Positions 19,219-27,703 of a DNA stretch of 64,000 nt are shown one piece after another. The notes under the pieces are model-generated. The model saw only the letters and a list, made by a program, of their open reading frames with translations. It searched no databases and was not told the DNA's origin. The stretch is taken from positions 140,001 to 204,000 of the forward strand of contig CACMND010000001.1 in the NCBI GenBank assembly GCA_902614975.1. Reading direction: 5' to 3'. Numbering within the stretch: the first letter of the stretch is position 1; every line of letters begins with the position of its first letter. Origin of the DNA: an uncultured Pelagibacteraceae bacterium. GTDB taxonomy: Bacteria; Pseudomonadota; Alphaproteobacteria; Pelagibacterales; Pelagibacteraceae. Both the position numbers and the translations under genes were made by a program.

Positions 19219-19953
19219 TTATTTATTCAATAAATTTATGTATTCTTCTAGATCTTTTTTAGTATCAATTCCAGAGGAAAAATAATTTGCCAATAGCACG
19301 TCGATTTTCATATTATTATCGATTGCTCTAAGTTGTTCTAGTCTTTCTTTGATTTCATTTTTACTTTTTTTTAAATTAACAAACTTTTTTAAAGCTGAAT
19401 ACTTAAATAAGTATATCCCAAAATGCTGGTATATATTGTCATAGCTGTCTTCTTTAATTAGTCGATGAAAATTCAAAGCTTCTGATATTGAGTTATCAGA
19501 TATTTTGCTTTTTGTAATAACTTTTACAATATTTTCATTGTCATAATCTTCATTTTTCTCAATGTTGTATGCTAATGTTGAAATATTTAAGCTTTTTTCC
19601 TTTGATAACTTATTTAAATTTTTAATATCTAAAGGATTGATCATTGGTTCATCACCTTGGATGTTCATAATAAAATCTATATCTTTTAAATTTAATTTTT
19701 GAGAGGCTTCAAATACTCTATCCGTCCCAGTTGTGTGATTTATATCTGTCATTATAAATTTACCTCCATTTTTTCTTACTTCTGAGGCAATTTCCTCGTC
19801 GCATGTTGCAACATAAACCTCTCCAATTTGGCTTTGTACAGCTTTTTCATATACATGCATTATTAGAGTTTTATTATTAATTTTTATTAATGGCTTTTGA
19901 GGGAGTCTTGTTGCTGCTAATCTTGATGGAATTATTATAATTGAATTACTCAT
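19219..19953 (-). CDS. kdsB: 3-deoxy-manno-octulosonate cytidylyltransferase (CMP-KDO synthetase)
   Basis: Activates KDO with CTP for LPS inner core synthesis. The N-terminal nucleotide-binding signature IIPSRLAATRLPQKPL (6-21) and the MNIQGDEPM motif are present; 244 residues is the normal length. With kdsD (25209) and the lptC-like and lptB genes in the same window it shows that the cell makes and exports a KDO-containing LPS. It forms an operon with pheA. Confidence 0.95.
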   Translation of the reverse strand: MSNSIIIIPSRLAATRLPQKPLIKINNKTLIMHVYEKAVQSQIGEVYVATCDEEIASEVRKNGGKFIMTDINHTTGTDRVFEASQKLNLKDIDFIMNIQGDEPMINPLDIKNLNKLSKEKSLNISTLAYNIEKNEDYDNENIVKVITKSKISDNSISEALNFHRLIKEDSYDNIYQHFGIYLFKYSALKKFVNLKKSKNEIKERLEQLRAIDNNMKIDVLLANYFSSGIDTKKDLEEYINLLNK

Positions 19954-19967
19954 ATATTCATATTTTA

Positions 19968-19984
19968 TGCGTCTTTGAGACGCA
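19968..19984. repeat. Perfect inverted repeat between kdsB and the cytochrome c gene
   Basis: TGCGTCT-TTG-AGACGCA, a 7-bp perfect dyad with a 3-nt centre, located between two divergent genes (14 bp from the kdsB start, 66 bp from the cytochrome start). It is GC-richer than its surroundings and has no T-run in either direction, so it is more likely an operator or leader hairpin than a terminator. Confidence 0.5.
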
Positions 19985-20050
19985 AATTTATAAATTAAAT
20001 TTCGTATAAATTTTGTTTAACATGTTATACGACCATAATAAAAAGAAAAC

Positions 20051-20590
20051 ATGGATTCATTTGAAATAAACAAAATTATTGCAGCTGTTCTTCTTATTGC
20101 ACTACTTGTAATTGGAATTGGGAAAATTTCAGATATCGCTTTCCAGGTAGATAAACCAGAGAAATCGGCTTACAAAGTAGATATTCAAGAAAGCAGTCAA
20201 ATTTCAAGTTCAACAGCAGAAAAAATTGAGGAGAAAGTTGATATTTCTGCGTTACTTGCATTAGGAGATGTTTCTCATGGAGAAAAAGTTTTTAAAAAAT
20301 GTTCCGCTTGCCATTTAGTAAATAAAGGTGGAGAAAATAAAATCGGACCAGCATTGTATGGTGTAATAGGAAGAAAAGTTGCATCAAAACAAGATTATAA
20401 ATACTCAAAGGCAATGGCAGCATATGACAAAGATTGGACATTTGAAGAGATGAATGGTTATTTAAAAAAACCTCAAAGTTATATTAAGGGAACTAAGATG
20501 GCATTTGCTGGATTAAGAAAAGAAAAAGACAGGGCATCTGTTATTTTATATCTAAACCAAAATTCAGATAATCCACTACCTCTACCTTAA
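20051..20590 (+). CDS. Membrane-anchored cytochrome c (CycM-like)
   Basis: One-haem electron carrier on the periplasmic face. Residues about 9-30 form an uncleaved membrane anchor, followed by a Ser/Glu-rich linker. The haem motif CSACH is at 84-88, and M150 in the KGTKMAF context is the likely sixth ligand. The layout resembles cytochrome c552/CycM of alphaproteobacteria, which passes electrons from the bc1 complex to the terminal oxidase. Total length is 179 residues. Its 3' end overlaps the end of the converging argF by 9 nt. Confidence 0.93.
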   Translation: MDSFEINKIIAAVLLIALLVIGIGKISDIAFQVDKPEKSAYKVDIQESSQISSSTAEKIEEKVDISALLALGDVSHGEKVFKKCSACHLVNKGGENKIGPALYGVIGRKVASKQDYKYSKAMAAYDKDWTFEEMNGYLKKPQSYIKGTKMAFAGLRKEKDRASVILYLNQNSDNPLPLP

Positions 20591-21511
20591 TTTTCCAAAA
20601 CAATACAATAGAATACTTTTTTGAACATGAACTCTGTTTAATGCCTGTTGCCAAACATGTGAATTTTTCCCTAAAAATACACTCTCCTCAACTTCGTCTC
20701 CTCTTGGCAAGCAATGTAAAAAAATACAATTTTTTTTTGTATATTTAAATATCTCTTTTTTAATTTTAAATTGTTGAAACTGTTTTTTTTTTCTTTTTTT
20801 GTTCACTTTATCATTTAGAGATATTACTTTGTCAGAAAAAATTACATCTGCATCCATAGCTGCTTTTTTTGGATCATGATAAATAAAGATTTTTTTCTTA
20901 TTTTTTTTTACCCAATTTTTAACCTTCTTACCTGGTGCAAATTTTTTCGGACATCCGATACTTAATCTAAATGAAAACTTAACAGATGCAGCTATTAAGC
21001 TGTCCAAAACATTATTGGAGTCTCCAATCCAACAAATTTTTAATTTTGATATTGGTTTTTTTTTTATTTCCTCAACAGTAAAAATATCTGATAGTACTTG
21101 AGTTGGATGCGATGATGGACTTAGACCATTTATTATTGGAATAGTTAAATGCTTTTGAAAATCCTCAATTTTTCTATCATCATCAGTTCTCAACATAAAA
21201 CCATCACCATATGTAGATAAAATTTTAGCGGTATCAGCAATCGTCTCACCGCCTTGTCCAAGGTGAAGTTCGTTAGATCTAAGTGTCAATGTTCCTCCAC
21301 CAAGCTGTTTAATCGCCAAATAAAAGCTTATTCTTGTTCTCGAACTAGCTTTTTCAAACATTTGTACTAGCATCTTACCTTTAAGAGGGGATCCTTTGTC
21401 TGGCTCTAAAGTATTTAATTTTTTTCTTTTTTTCTTTCTTTTTTTTGCATCAACAATTATTTTTCTAAGATCTTTATGAGGTATGTCTTTTAAATTTATA
21501 AAATGTTTCAT
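20582..21511 (-). CDS. argF: Ornithine carbamoyltransferase
   Basis: Makes citrulline from ornithine and carbamoyl phosphate. The carbamoyl phosphate motif SSRTR (56-60) and the ornithine-binding HCLPRG near the C-terminus are intact; 309 residues is the normal size. I chose the ATG at 21511, 1 nt after the argD stop (TAA T ATG); an upstream in-frame start at 21538 would lie inside argD and adds nine residues without family similarity. A Lys-rich insert (KKRKKKRKK, about 23-31) is notable. Confidence 0.95.
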   Translation of the reverse strand: MKHFINLKDIPHKDLRKIIVDAKKRKKKRKKLNTLEPDKGSPLKGKMLVQMFEKASSRTRISFYLAIKQLGGGTLTLRSNELHLGQGGETIADTAKILSTYGDGFMLRTDDDRKIEDFQKHLTIPIINGLSPSSHPTQVLSDIFTVEEIKKKPISKLKICWIGDSNNVLDSLIAASVKFSFRLSIGCPKKFAPGKKVKNWVKKNKKKIFIYHDPKKAAMDADVIFSDKVISLNDKVNKKRKKKQFQQFKIKKEIFKYTKKNCIFLHCLPRGDEVEESVFLGKNSHVWQQALNRVHVQKSILLYCFGKLR

Positions 21512-21512
21512 A

Positions 21513-22676
21513 TTACTTATATTTTTTACAAACGTCATCGATTATCTTTAAAGCTAAATCAATCTCACTTTTTTTAACGTTTAAAGGGGGTAATATTCTA
21601 ACTACATTTTCTGCAGCTCTAATTGTTAATAAATTATTATTCATTAATTTTTTTATAAATTTAGTCTGGTCATGAAATAATTGTAAACCGATTAATAAGC
21701 CAAGTCCTCTTACATCTTTTATAATTTTAGGATATTTTTTTTTTAAAATATTTAAATTAGATATAAAATATTTTGACATTTTGTTCACATTTTTAAGTAA
21801 ATTATTATTTATTTGATCTAAAACTGCGCTTCCAACAGCCATAGCAAGCGGGTTTCCACCAAAAGTAGAACCATGGGTACCTGGGGTCATAGATTTAGCA
21901 ACTTTTTTTGTCATTAAAACAGCACCAATTGGAAATCCGCCCCCTATTCCTTTTGCAATTGGTACTATATCTGGTTTAACTTTTGCATATTCAAAAGCAA
22001 AAAACTTTCCTGATCTACCAATACCACATTGAACTTCGTCTAATATCAGGAGAATACCTTTTTTATTACAAATCTCTCTTATACTTTTAATACACCAGTT
22101 GGGTATTACTTTTATACCGCCCTCACCCATAACTGTTTCTATCATAATAGCAGCGGTATTTTTATTGATTAATTTTTTTAGCTTTTTATGATTTCCAAAT
22201 TCAAAATGGTCGAAACCTGGTATTTTTGGACCGAAACCCTCAGTCATTTTTTTTGAACCACTTGCGTGTATTGCAGCGAGAGTTCTGCCGTGAAAAGAAT
22301 TTTTTATACAAATTATTCTATTTTTTTTTGGCTTGCCAATAGAATAAAAATATCTTCTTGCAACTTTAATTGCTGCTTCTGTAGCTTCTGCACCACTGTT
22401 TTGAAAAATTACTGAGTCAGCAAAAGTTCTTTTTACTATTTTTTTTGCTAATTTTTCTCCCTCAGGAATTTTGAATGCATTAGATACATGCCATACTTTA
22501 TTTGCTTGTTTATTAATTGCTTTAATCAAAAATTTATTTGAGTGACCAAGAGAATTAACTGCAATACCTTGAACAAAATCAAGATATTTTTTCCCTGTAT
22601 TTGAAATCAAAAAGCTTCCTTTACCTTTTGAAAATGATATATTTTTTCTTTTATAATTATGTGCTAATGCGCTCAT
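21513..22676 (-). CDS. argD: Acetylornithine aminotransferase
   Basis: PLP enzyme that makes N-acetylornithine from N-acetylglutamate semialdehyde; in many bacteria it also acts as succinyl-DAP aminotransferase, which would serve the dapD/dapE pathway here. The PLP lysine is K242 (PIAKGIGGG) and the cofactor aspartate is in LDEVQCGIGRSG (212-223). At 387 residues it is full length. It starts the argD-argF operon. Confidence 0.95.
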   Translation of the reverse strand: MSALAHNYKRKNISFSKGKGSFLISNTGKKYLDFVQGIAVNSLGHSNKFLIKAINKQANKVWHVSNAFKIPEGEKLAKKIVKRTFADSVIFQNSGAEATEAAIKVARRYFYSIGKPKKNRIICIKNSFHGRTLAAIHASGSKKMTEGFGPKIPGFDHFEFGNHKKLKKLINKNTAAIMIETVMGEGGIKVIPNWCIKSIREICNKKGILLILDEVQCGIGRSGKFFAFEYAKVKPDIVPIAKGIGGGFPIGAVLMTKKVAKSMTPGTHGSTFGGNPLAMAVGSAVLDQINNNLLKNVNKMSKYFISNLNILKKKYPKIIKDVRGLGLLIGLQLFHDQTKFIKKLMNNNLLTIRAAENVVRILPPLNVKKSEIDLALKIIDDVCKKYK

Positions 22677-22840
22677 ATTTATTTATATAATTTTTTTCAA
22701 TTTCATAGTTAATATTTCAACCTCAAGTTATAAATTTTTTTTTAATTTATGTTGAAAAATTTCAAATATAACTTGTTTTATTAGTTTAATATGCAACATG
22801 ATGTTATATATAAAATTTATAACACTAAATATAGTTATCT
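22677..22840. promoter_or_regulatory. Divergent argD/gcrA intergenic region
   Basis: 164 bp of extremely AT-rich sequence between divergent starts. It must hold promoters for both genes, but none stands out from the background of TATA-like strings. I see no GANTC site in it, although GcrA acts at methylated GANTC promoters in Caulobacter. Confidence 0.3.
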
Positions 22841-23335
22841 ATGAGTTGGACTGATGAAAAAGTTAGTAAACTAAAAGAGCTTTGGGGAAAAGGCCAAACT
22901 GCCAGTCAAATTGCTGAAATTATTGGTGGCGTTACAAGAAATGCGGTCATTGGCAAAGCACATAGACTTAATTTATCTATTAAAATTAAACCTAGAAACT
23001 CAGTTCAGATTAATAAAAATAATTCTAAATTTTCTGATAAAGAGATAAAATTTAAAGGCAAAAGAGGAAAGTTTAAATCTTTACTTTTAAATAATGATTT
23101 TGAGCCAGCCAAAAATTTAAGTTTAGAAGAATTAACAGAAGACACTTGCAAATACATGGAAGGACATCCCGATGAAAAAAGTTCAAGTTTTTGTGGAAGA
23201 AAAAATGTTGAAAAATTTTCGTATTGTCCACTACACCTTATGGTTGTTTTTCAGCCAAAAGGTAAGAAAGAAGATGTCGTTGATAAAGATGATGAAATGC
23301 CAAAATTTATTGAGAAAAAAATAAAATCTGCTTAA
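22841..23335 (+). CDS. gcrA: GcrA cell-cycle regulator
   Basis: Alphaproteobacterial transcription co-regulator that binds sigma-70 and methylated DNA. The N-terminal helix-turn-helix MSWTDEKVSKLKELWGKG (1-18) followed by TRNAVIGKAHRLNL is diagnostic. A Cys/His-containing C-terminal block (C107, then FCGRKNVEKFSYCPLH) matches the sigma-binding end of the family. 164 residues is normal. It is monocistronic and converges on the SHOCT gene. Its methylase partner CcrM is not in this window. Confidence 0.93.
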   Translation: MSWTDEKVSKLKELWGKGQTASQIAEIIGGVTRNAVIGKAHRLNLSIKIKPRNSVQINKNNSKFSDKEIKFKGKRGKFKSLLLNNDFEPAKNLSLEELTEDTCKYMEGHPDEKSSSFCGRKNVEKFSYCPLHLMVVFQPKGKKEDVVDKDDEMPKFIEKKIKSA

Positions 23336-23616
23336 TCTAAAAGTTTATTTTTTGCTTTGATATATTCTTCTTCTGACAATACACCTTCTTTTCGAAGTTT
23401 ATTTAGCTTAACTATTTCGCCAGATATAGAGAGATCATTATTTAACAATTTTGATTTATCTTGATCAATGATATCTTCATTAATATCCTCTTTATCTGCT
23501 AGATTTTCTTTTAAATCTCTTCTAGCTTCAATTCCCATGCTGATCGGTTTTATAGAAATAATTATTACAGTAAGTAATAAAAATATACAAAGTCCAATTA
23601 CTAAATAACTCATCAT
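23332..23616 (-). CDS. Small membrane protein with C-terminal SHOCT domain
   Basis: 94 residues: an N-terminal membrane segment (about 3-25), an acidic middle, and a C-terminal LNKLRKEGVLSEEEYIKAKNKLL that matches the SHOCT (short C-terminal) domain, thought to mediate oligomerisation. The function is unknown. It overlaps the upstream NDUFA9-like gene by 4 nt (ATGA) and is probably translated with it. Confidence 0.8.
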   Translation of the reverse strand: MMSYLVIGLCIFLLLTVIIISIKPISMGIEARRDLKENLADKEDINEDIIDQDKSKLLNNDLSISGEIVKLNKLRKEGVLSEEEYIKAKNKLLD

Positions 23617-24578
23617 TTTGTATTCACCGTTTCATTTTTTTTTGCAAACTGCCCACCAGATCTCCAGTTATAACTATATTTATTAATTTCATCATCAAAT
23701 AATTTATTAGTTTTAAATCCTAAATCAAAGTTAGTTTTATACAAACCAGATTTTATATTATCATATTTCAGTAATTTAAGTTGGTCCTCTGTTAATAAGG
23801 GATTTGGTAATATTTGTAATATTTTAGCTGAAAGATTTGCTAATGATAAAGGAAGAGGCAAAAGTATTCTTTTTTTTTGTATGGATTTTAATAATTTTTG
23901 AATTATTTCTTTAAAAGTAAAGGTCTCTGGACCAATACATTCTATAACTAAATCATTATCTTTACTTTGGATTGTTTTAAAAATTATATTAACTAAGTCA
24001 GTAACATGTATTGGCATAAACTTTGTCTCTCCGTTATAATATATGGGCATAAATGGCAATCTACTTAATAATGTCATAAACCTTGTTGTAAATTTATCAT
24101 CTACCGAATAAACTATAGATGGTTTTAAAATAATAGAATTTATAAAATTTTTTCTAATTTTTTTTTCACCCTCTAGTTTACTGACTGCATATTTGCTGTC
24201 TTTTGCTTCCTCTATTCCTAATGATGATAAATGTATAAACTTTTCTATATTAAGTTTATTGGCTATTTGTGAAAGCATATCAGGTAAATCAGTATGTATT
24301 GTTTTAAATTGGTTCTTTTTCTTTTCATACAAAATTCCAATTAAGTTTATGCATATACTCGAACCTTTCATTAATTCTTCTATTTTTTTAAGTTCGAAGT
24401 TTTCTATTTCAACCAAATTAAGATAGCCGGGATTTGCCTGTGTCTTAATTATATAACCAGTTCTATGTGTGTTTCTTGTAACTGCAGTTACTTTATAGTT
24501 ATTTTGAGTAAGCTTTCTTATTAAATTTCTTCCTATCTGGCCTGATGCACCGAAAACTAGAATTTCTTTTTGTTTCAT
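23613..24578 (-). CDS. NAD(P)-binding protein of the complex I NDUFA9 subunit family
   Basis: Atypical short-chain dehydrogenase/epimerase. The Rossmann motif GASGQIGRNL is at 9-18 and the internal pattern (INLIGILYEKKKNQF, FIHLSSLGIEEAKDSKYAVSKLEGE) is typical of the NDUFA9-like group, an accessory factor of respiratory complex I also common in alphaproteobacteria. At 321 residues it is full length. A catalytic role is uncertain: the family keeps NAD(P)H binding but often lacks clear turnover. Head of a two-gene operon, divergent from rnd. Confidence 0.85.
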   Translation of the reverse strand: MKQKEILVFGASGQIGRNLIRKLTQNNYKVTAVTRNTHRTGYIIKTQANPGYLNLVEIENFELKKIEELMKGSSICINLIGILYEKKKNQFKTIHTDLPDMLSQIANKLNIEKFIHLSSLGIEEAKDSKYAVSKLEGEKKIRKNFINSIILKPSIVYSVDDKFTTRFMTLLSRLPFMPIYYNGETKFMPIHVTDLVNIIFKTIQSKDNDLVIECIGPETFTFKEIIQKLLKSIQKKRILLPLPLSLANLSAKILQILPNPLLTEDQLKLLKYDNIKSGLYKTNFDLGFKTNKLFDDEINKYSYNWRSGGQFAKKNETVNTK

Positions 24579-24595
24579 ATATATATTTTATCAAA

Positions 24596-25207
24596 ATGAA
24601 TATAGATATTAAATTACACAAAGAAGATTTGCCAGATCAATTAATACTAAGTGACAATATTGCAGTAGATTGCGAGTTTATGGGTCTTAACGTTGAGAGA
24701 GATGCTTTATGTTTAGTTCAAATTTCTACAGGGAATAATGATGCTCATATAGTAAAATTAAACAGAGACACATATGATGCACCTAACCTAAAAAAAGTTT
24801 TAGAGGATAAAAATATAAAAAAAATTTTTCATTACGCAAGAGCAGATTTGTTATTTATAAAAAAAAATCTAAAGATTAATGTAGAAAATGTAGATTGTAC
24901 AAAACTAATGAGTAAAATTGCTAGAAGTTATAGCGATAAGCATGGTCTTAAAGATTTGATTAAAGAATTTACAGGAAATGATATAAGTAAAAATCTTCAG
25001 TCCTCAGATTTTGGGGGAGATCTAACAGACAAACAATTAAAATATTGTGCAAATGATGTTATTTATCTTCATAAAATTTATGAAAGTTTAAAAAAAATTT
25101 TAGTAAGAGAAAAAAGAGATAAACTATATGACAGCTCTGTTAAATTTGTTGGTACTAGAGTAGATTTAGATCTGGCTTCTTTTACATCAGATATTTGGTC
25201 TCATTAA
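24596..25207 (+). CDS. rnd: Ribonuclease D-like 3'-5' exonuclease
   Basis: DEDDy exonuclease for RNA 3' trimming. The metal ligands D25 and E27 (VDCEF), D84 (HYARADLLF) and D154 with Y150 (KYCANDVIY) are visible. At 203 residues it is only the catalytic domain; the HRDC domains of E. coli RNase D are absent, a form common in alphaproteobacteria. The start at 24596 is preferred over an in-frame ATG at 24545, which would run into the divergent gene. It opens the long plus-strand operon; kdsD follows after 1 nt. Confidence 0.9.
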   Translation: MNIDIKLHKEDLPDQLILSDNIAVDCEFMGLNVERDALCLVQISTGNNDAHIVKLNRDTYDAPNLKKVLEDKNIKKIFHYARADLLFIKKNLKINVENVDCTKLMSKIARSYSDKHGLKDLIKEFTGNDISKNLQSSDFGGDLTDKQLKYCANDVIYLHKIYESLKKILVREKRDKLYDSSVKFVGTRVDLDLASFTSDIWSH

Positions 25208-25208
25208 A

Positions 25209-26189
25209 ATGAAAAAAGAAAAAATACAAAAAATCGCAGAAAACGTTTTAGAGTATGAAATTAAAGCTCTTCAAAATTTAAAAAAGTATATAAATAGATC
25301 ATTTATAAAATTAATAAAATTAATCTTAGATTGTAAAAATGGAAAAGTTATTATTTCGGGTGTCGGTAAGAGTGGGATAATTGCAAGAAAATGGGCTGCT
25401 ACATTTTCATCAACAGGAACTCCATCTTTTTTTTTAGACGCTGCAAACGCAAGTCATGGAGACTTGGGTCAAATTACCTCAAATGACATAGTAGTTCTAA
25501 TCAGTAATAGTGGACAGAGCGAGGAATTAAAGAACATTATACAATACGTTTCGCGAAATAAAAATATTCGATTAATTGGTATTACATCAAAAAAAGATTC
25601 AATACTCTATAAAAATTCGGATATGCCTTTTTTAACTCCAGAAATTAAGGAAGCAGGTCCTGAAAATATTGTTCCAACCTCCTCAACTACAACTCAACTA
25701 GCTTTAGGTGATGCAATTGCAATTTCATGTATGGTATTTAAAAAATTTACCAAATTTGATTTTAAAAAAATTCATCCAAGTGGATCTTTATCTGTTAAAC
25801 TCAAAACTGTTGGTGATATAATGCTTACAGGTGAAAAAATGCCAGTTGTCAGAGAAAATATTAATATGAAAAAAGCACTTATGATTATTAATAAAAAAAA
25901 ATTAGGAGTTCTTATCGTAAGAAATAGATTAGGTAATACTGTTGGTATAATTACTGATGGTGATTTAAAAAGAATGGCACAAAAGTACCTAAAGTTTCAT
26001 GATTTAGAATTAAAAAAAGTAATGAAAAAAAATCCATTAAGTGTTCATATTGAAACTTTAGCAGCATCTGCACTTTCTATTATGAATTCAAAAAAAATAA
26101 CTTCTTTGTGTATCCATAAAAGTAAAAATGTTAAAAAGACTGTTGGTATAGTTCACATGCATGATATTTTGAAATCAAATATAAATTAA
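25209..26189 (+). CDS. kdsD: Arabinose-5-phosphate isomerase (KpsF/GutQ family)
   Basis: Interconverts ribulose-5-phosphate and arabinose-5-phosphate, the KDO precursor. An N-terminal SIS domain (GVGKSGIIARK about 56-66, NASHGDLGQI) is followed by two CBS repeats from about 205 to 326. 326 residues is normal. It leads directly into the LPS-export genes with a 1-nt overlap, consistent with an LPS role; kdsB is on the other strand nearby. Confidence 0.93.
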   Translation: MKKEKIQKIAENVLEYEIKALQNLKKYINRSFIKLIKLILDCKNGKVIISGVGKSGIIARKWAATFSSTGTPSFFLDAANASHGDLGQITSNDIVVLISNSGQSEELKNIIQYVSRNKNIRLIGITSKKDSILYKNSDMPFLTPEIKEAGPENIVPTSSTTTQLALGDAIAISCMVFKKFTKFDFKKIHPSGSLSVKLKTVGDIMLTGEKMPVVRENINMKKALMIINKKKLGVLIVRNRLGNTVGIITDGDLKRMAQKYLKFHDLELKKVMKKNPLSVHIETLAASALSIMNSKKITSLCIHKSKNVKKTVGIVHMHDILKSNIN

Positions 26190-26920
26190 TGTCCATTAAA
26201 TCATTGTTACAGTTAATACTGTTTTTATTAATCATTTTGATTATAGGAGGTATTTATTACGTGTATTTTTTTTCAAAAAATCAAAGTGACACGATAAATT
26301 TAGATACTAACATCTACAAAATAGAAGATAAAATTGATCAAAATAATGCATTAATAGACCAAGAAGTCCTAGAAAATAATAAAATTAATCAAAATGTGGA
26401 TAGTAATTTGGATAATAATGATACTTTAAGTGAAATAGGTACAAATACACAACCAAAAGATAAGTCTAGTAAGTTACCAATTAAAGAAAACGATTCGAAT
26501 GTTACTAAAGAAATAGAACATACAACAATCAATAAAAAAAACGGTGATATATATAAGATAATAGCTAAATACGGGAAAACAAATCTTAAGAATAGTAATA
26601 TTTTAGATTTGGTTGAGGTTGATGGAACGATTATTTCTCCAGTTAGATCAAATGTGAATATTACATCTGATTATGCTAAATATAATTATATTAGTTATGA
26701 GTCAGACTTTTATGAAAATGTAATAATAACGTATGAAGGTAATACAATTACTTGTGATAATTTTAATGTAAATATTGAGAAAAATATAGCGGTAGCTTAT
26801 AATAATGTTACAGTAACAAATGAAAACTCCATTATGAATGCTGAAATAATTACTATGGATTTAATTACTAAAGATATTAAGATAAATTCAGAAGAAAAAG
26901 TTAAAATTATCACAAATTAA
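26189..26920 (+). CDS. LptC-like LPS export protein
   Basis: Membrane-anchored periplasmic protein of the Lpt (LPS transport) bridge. Residues about 5-30 form the anchor, a low-complexity Asn/Asp-rich stretch covers 35-110, and about 112-243 is a beta-rich region with repeated strands typical of LptA/LptC folds (alternating ITSDYAKYNY, DNFNVNIEKN). In most proteobacteria lptC and lptA precede lptB; here this single gene overlaps lptB by 1 nt, so it may be LptC with LptA elsewhere. The assignment rests on architecture and position more than on sequence signatures. Confidence 0.7.
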   Translation: MSIKSLLQLILFLLIILIIGGIYYVYFFSKNQSDTINLDTNIYKIEDKIDQNNALIDQEVLENNKINQNVDSNLDNNDTLSEIGTNTQPKDKSSKLPIKENDSNVTKEIEHTTINKKNGDIYKIIAKYGKTNLKNSNILDLVEVDGTIISPVRSNVNITSDYAKYNYISYESDFYENVIITYEGNTITCDNFNVNIEKNIAVAYNNVTVTNENSIMNAEIITMDLITKDIKINSEEKVKIITN

Positions 26921-27696
26921 TGGGACTAATAAAAAAATTTAGAATTAAAAGTTATAAAAGTGAAGAGGCAATTGTTGAATTAAAAAATATATCTTTGTTC
27001 TACAATAAAAGACAAATTATAAATAATCTAAATTTGAAAATATATAAACAAGAAATTTTAGGAATGTTGGGACCAAATGGTGTGGGAAAATCAACAATAT
27101 TTAATTTAATAACTGGTTTAAGAAATCCTAATCATGGAGAGATATTAATTAATGGAATAAATTGTACAAAATTACCTATAAATGAAAGGTTCAAAAAATT
27201 TAATCTTGCATTAGTTCCTCAGTATGGAGGGCTAATTCATGATTTATCAATGCTAGATAATTTAAATCTTGTTGCAGAAATTCACATCAAAGAAAAAGAG
27301 CTAAGAGAACAAAAAATAAATAAACTAATTTCACAGTTTGAGTTTGACGCATTACTAAATGTTAAGGCTAAACATTTGTCTGGTGGTCAAAAGAAAAAGC
27401 TGGTAATAGCAATGGCTTTAATTAATGATCCAAAAATTTTATTATTAGACGAGCCTTTTGCAGCATTGGATATTCTTACAATTAGAATGTTGCAAGAAAT
27501 TATAATGAATTTACAATCAACTGATGAGATATCAGTTGTTGTTTGCGATCATCAGGCAAGAGATCTATTAAATTGTGTTGATAGAGCAATAATTTTATCA
27601 AATGGAAATATAATTGCTTCTGGTAGTCCTAGTGAAGTAATTAGTGACAAACTTGCAAAAACTGAGTATTTCGGAGATGAATTTAATATAAATTAA
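26920..27696 (+). CDS. lptB: LPS export ABC transporter ATP-binding protein
   Basis: ATPase that powers LPS extraction from the inner membrane with LptFG. Walker A GPNGVGKST, the LSGGQKKKL signature and Walker B ILLLDEPFAALD are complete. The 258-residue length is slightly above the usual 240 because of a short N-terminal extension. It overlaps the LptC-like gene by 1 nt and is followed after 7 nt by aroA. Confidence 0.94.
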   Translation: MGLIKKFRIKSYKSEEAIVELKNISLFYNKRQIINNLNLKIYKQEILGMLGPNGVGKSTIFNLITGLRNPNHGEILINGINCTKLPINERFKKFNLALVPQYGGLIHDLSMLDNLNLVAEIHIKEKELREQKINKLISQFEFDALLNVKAKHLSGGQKKKLVIAMALINDPKILLLDEPFAALDILTIRMLQEIIMNLQSTDEISVVVCDHQARDLLNCVDRAIILSNGNIIASGSPSEVISDKLAKTEYFGDEFNIN

Positions 27697-27703
27697 TTCA
27701 TCA

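Noticed and set aside
24545-24595. Longer rnd start
   Set aside because: It overlaps the 5' end of the divergent NDUFA9-like gene; the ATG at 24596 gives a proper RNase D N-terminus.
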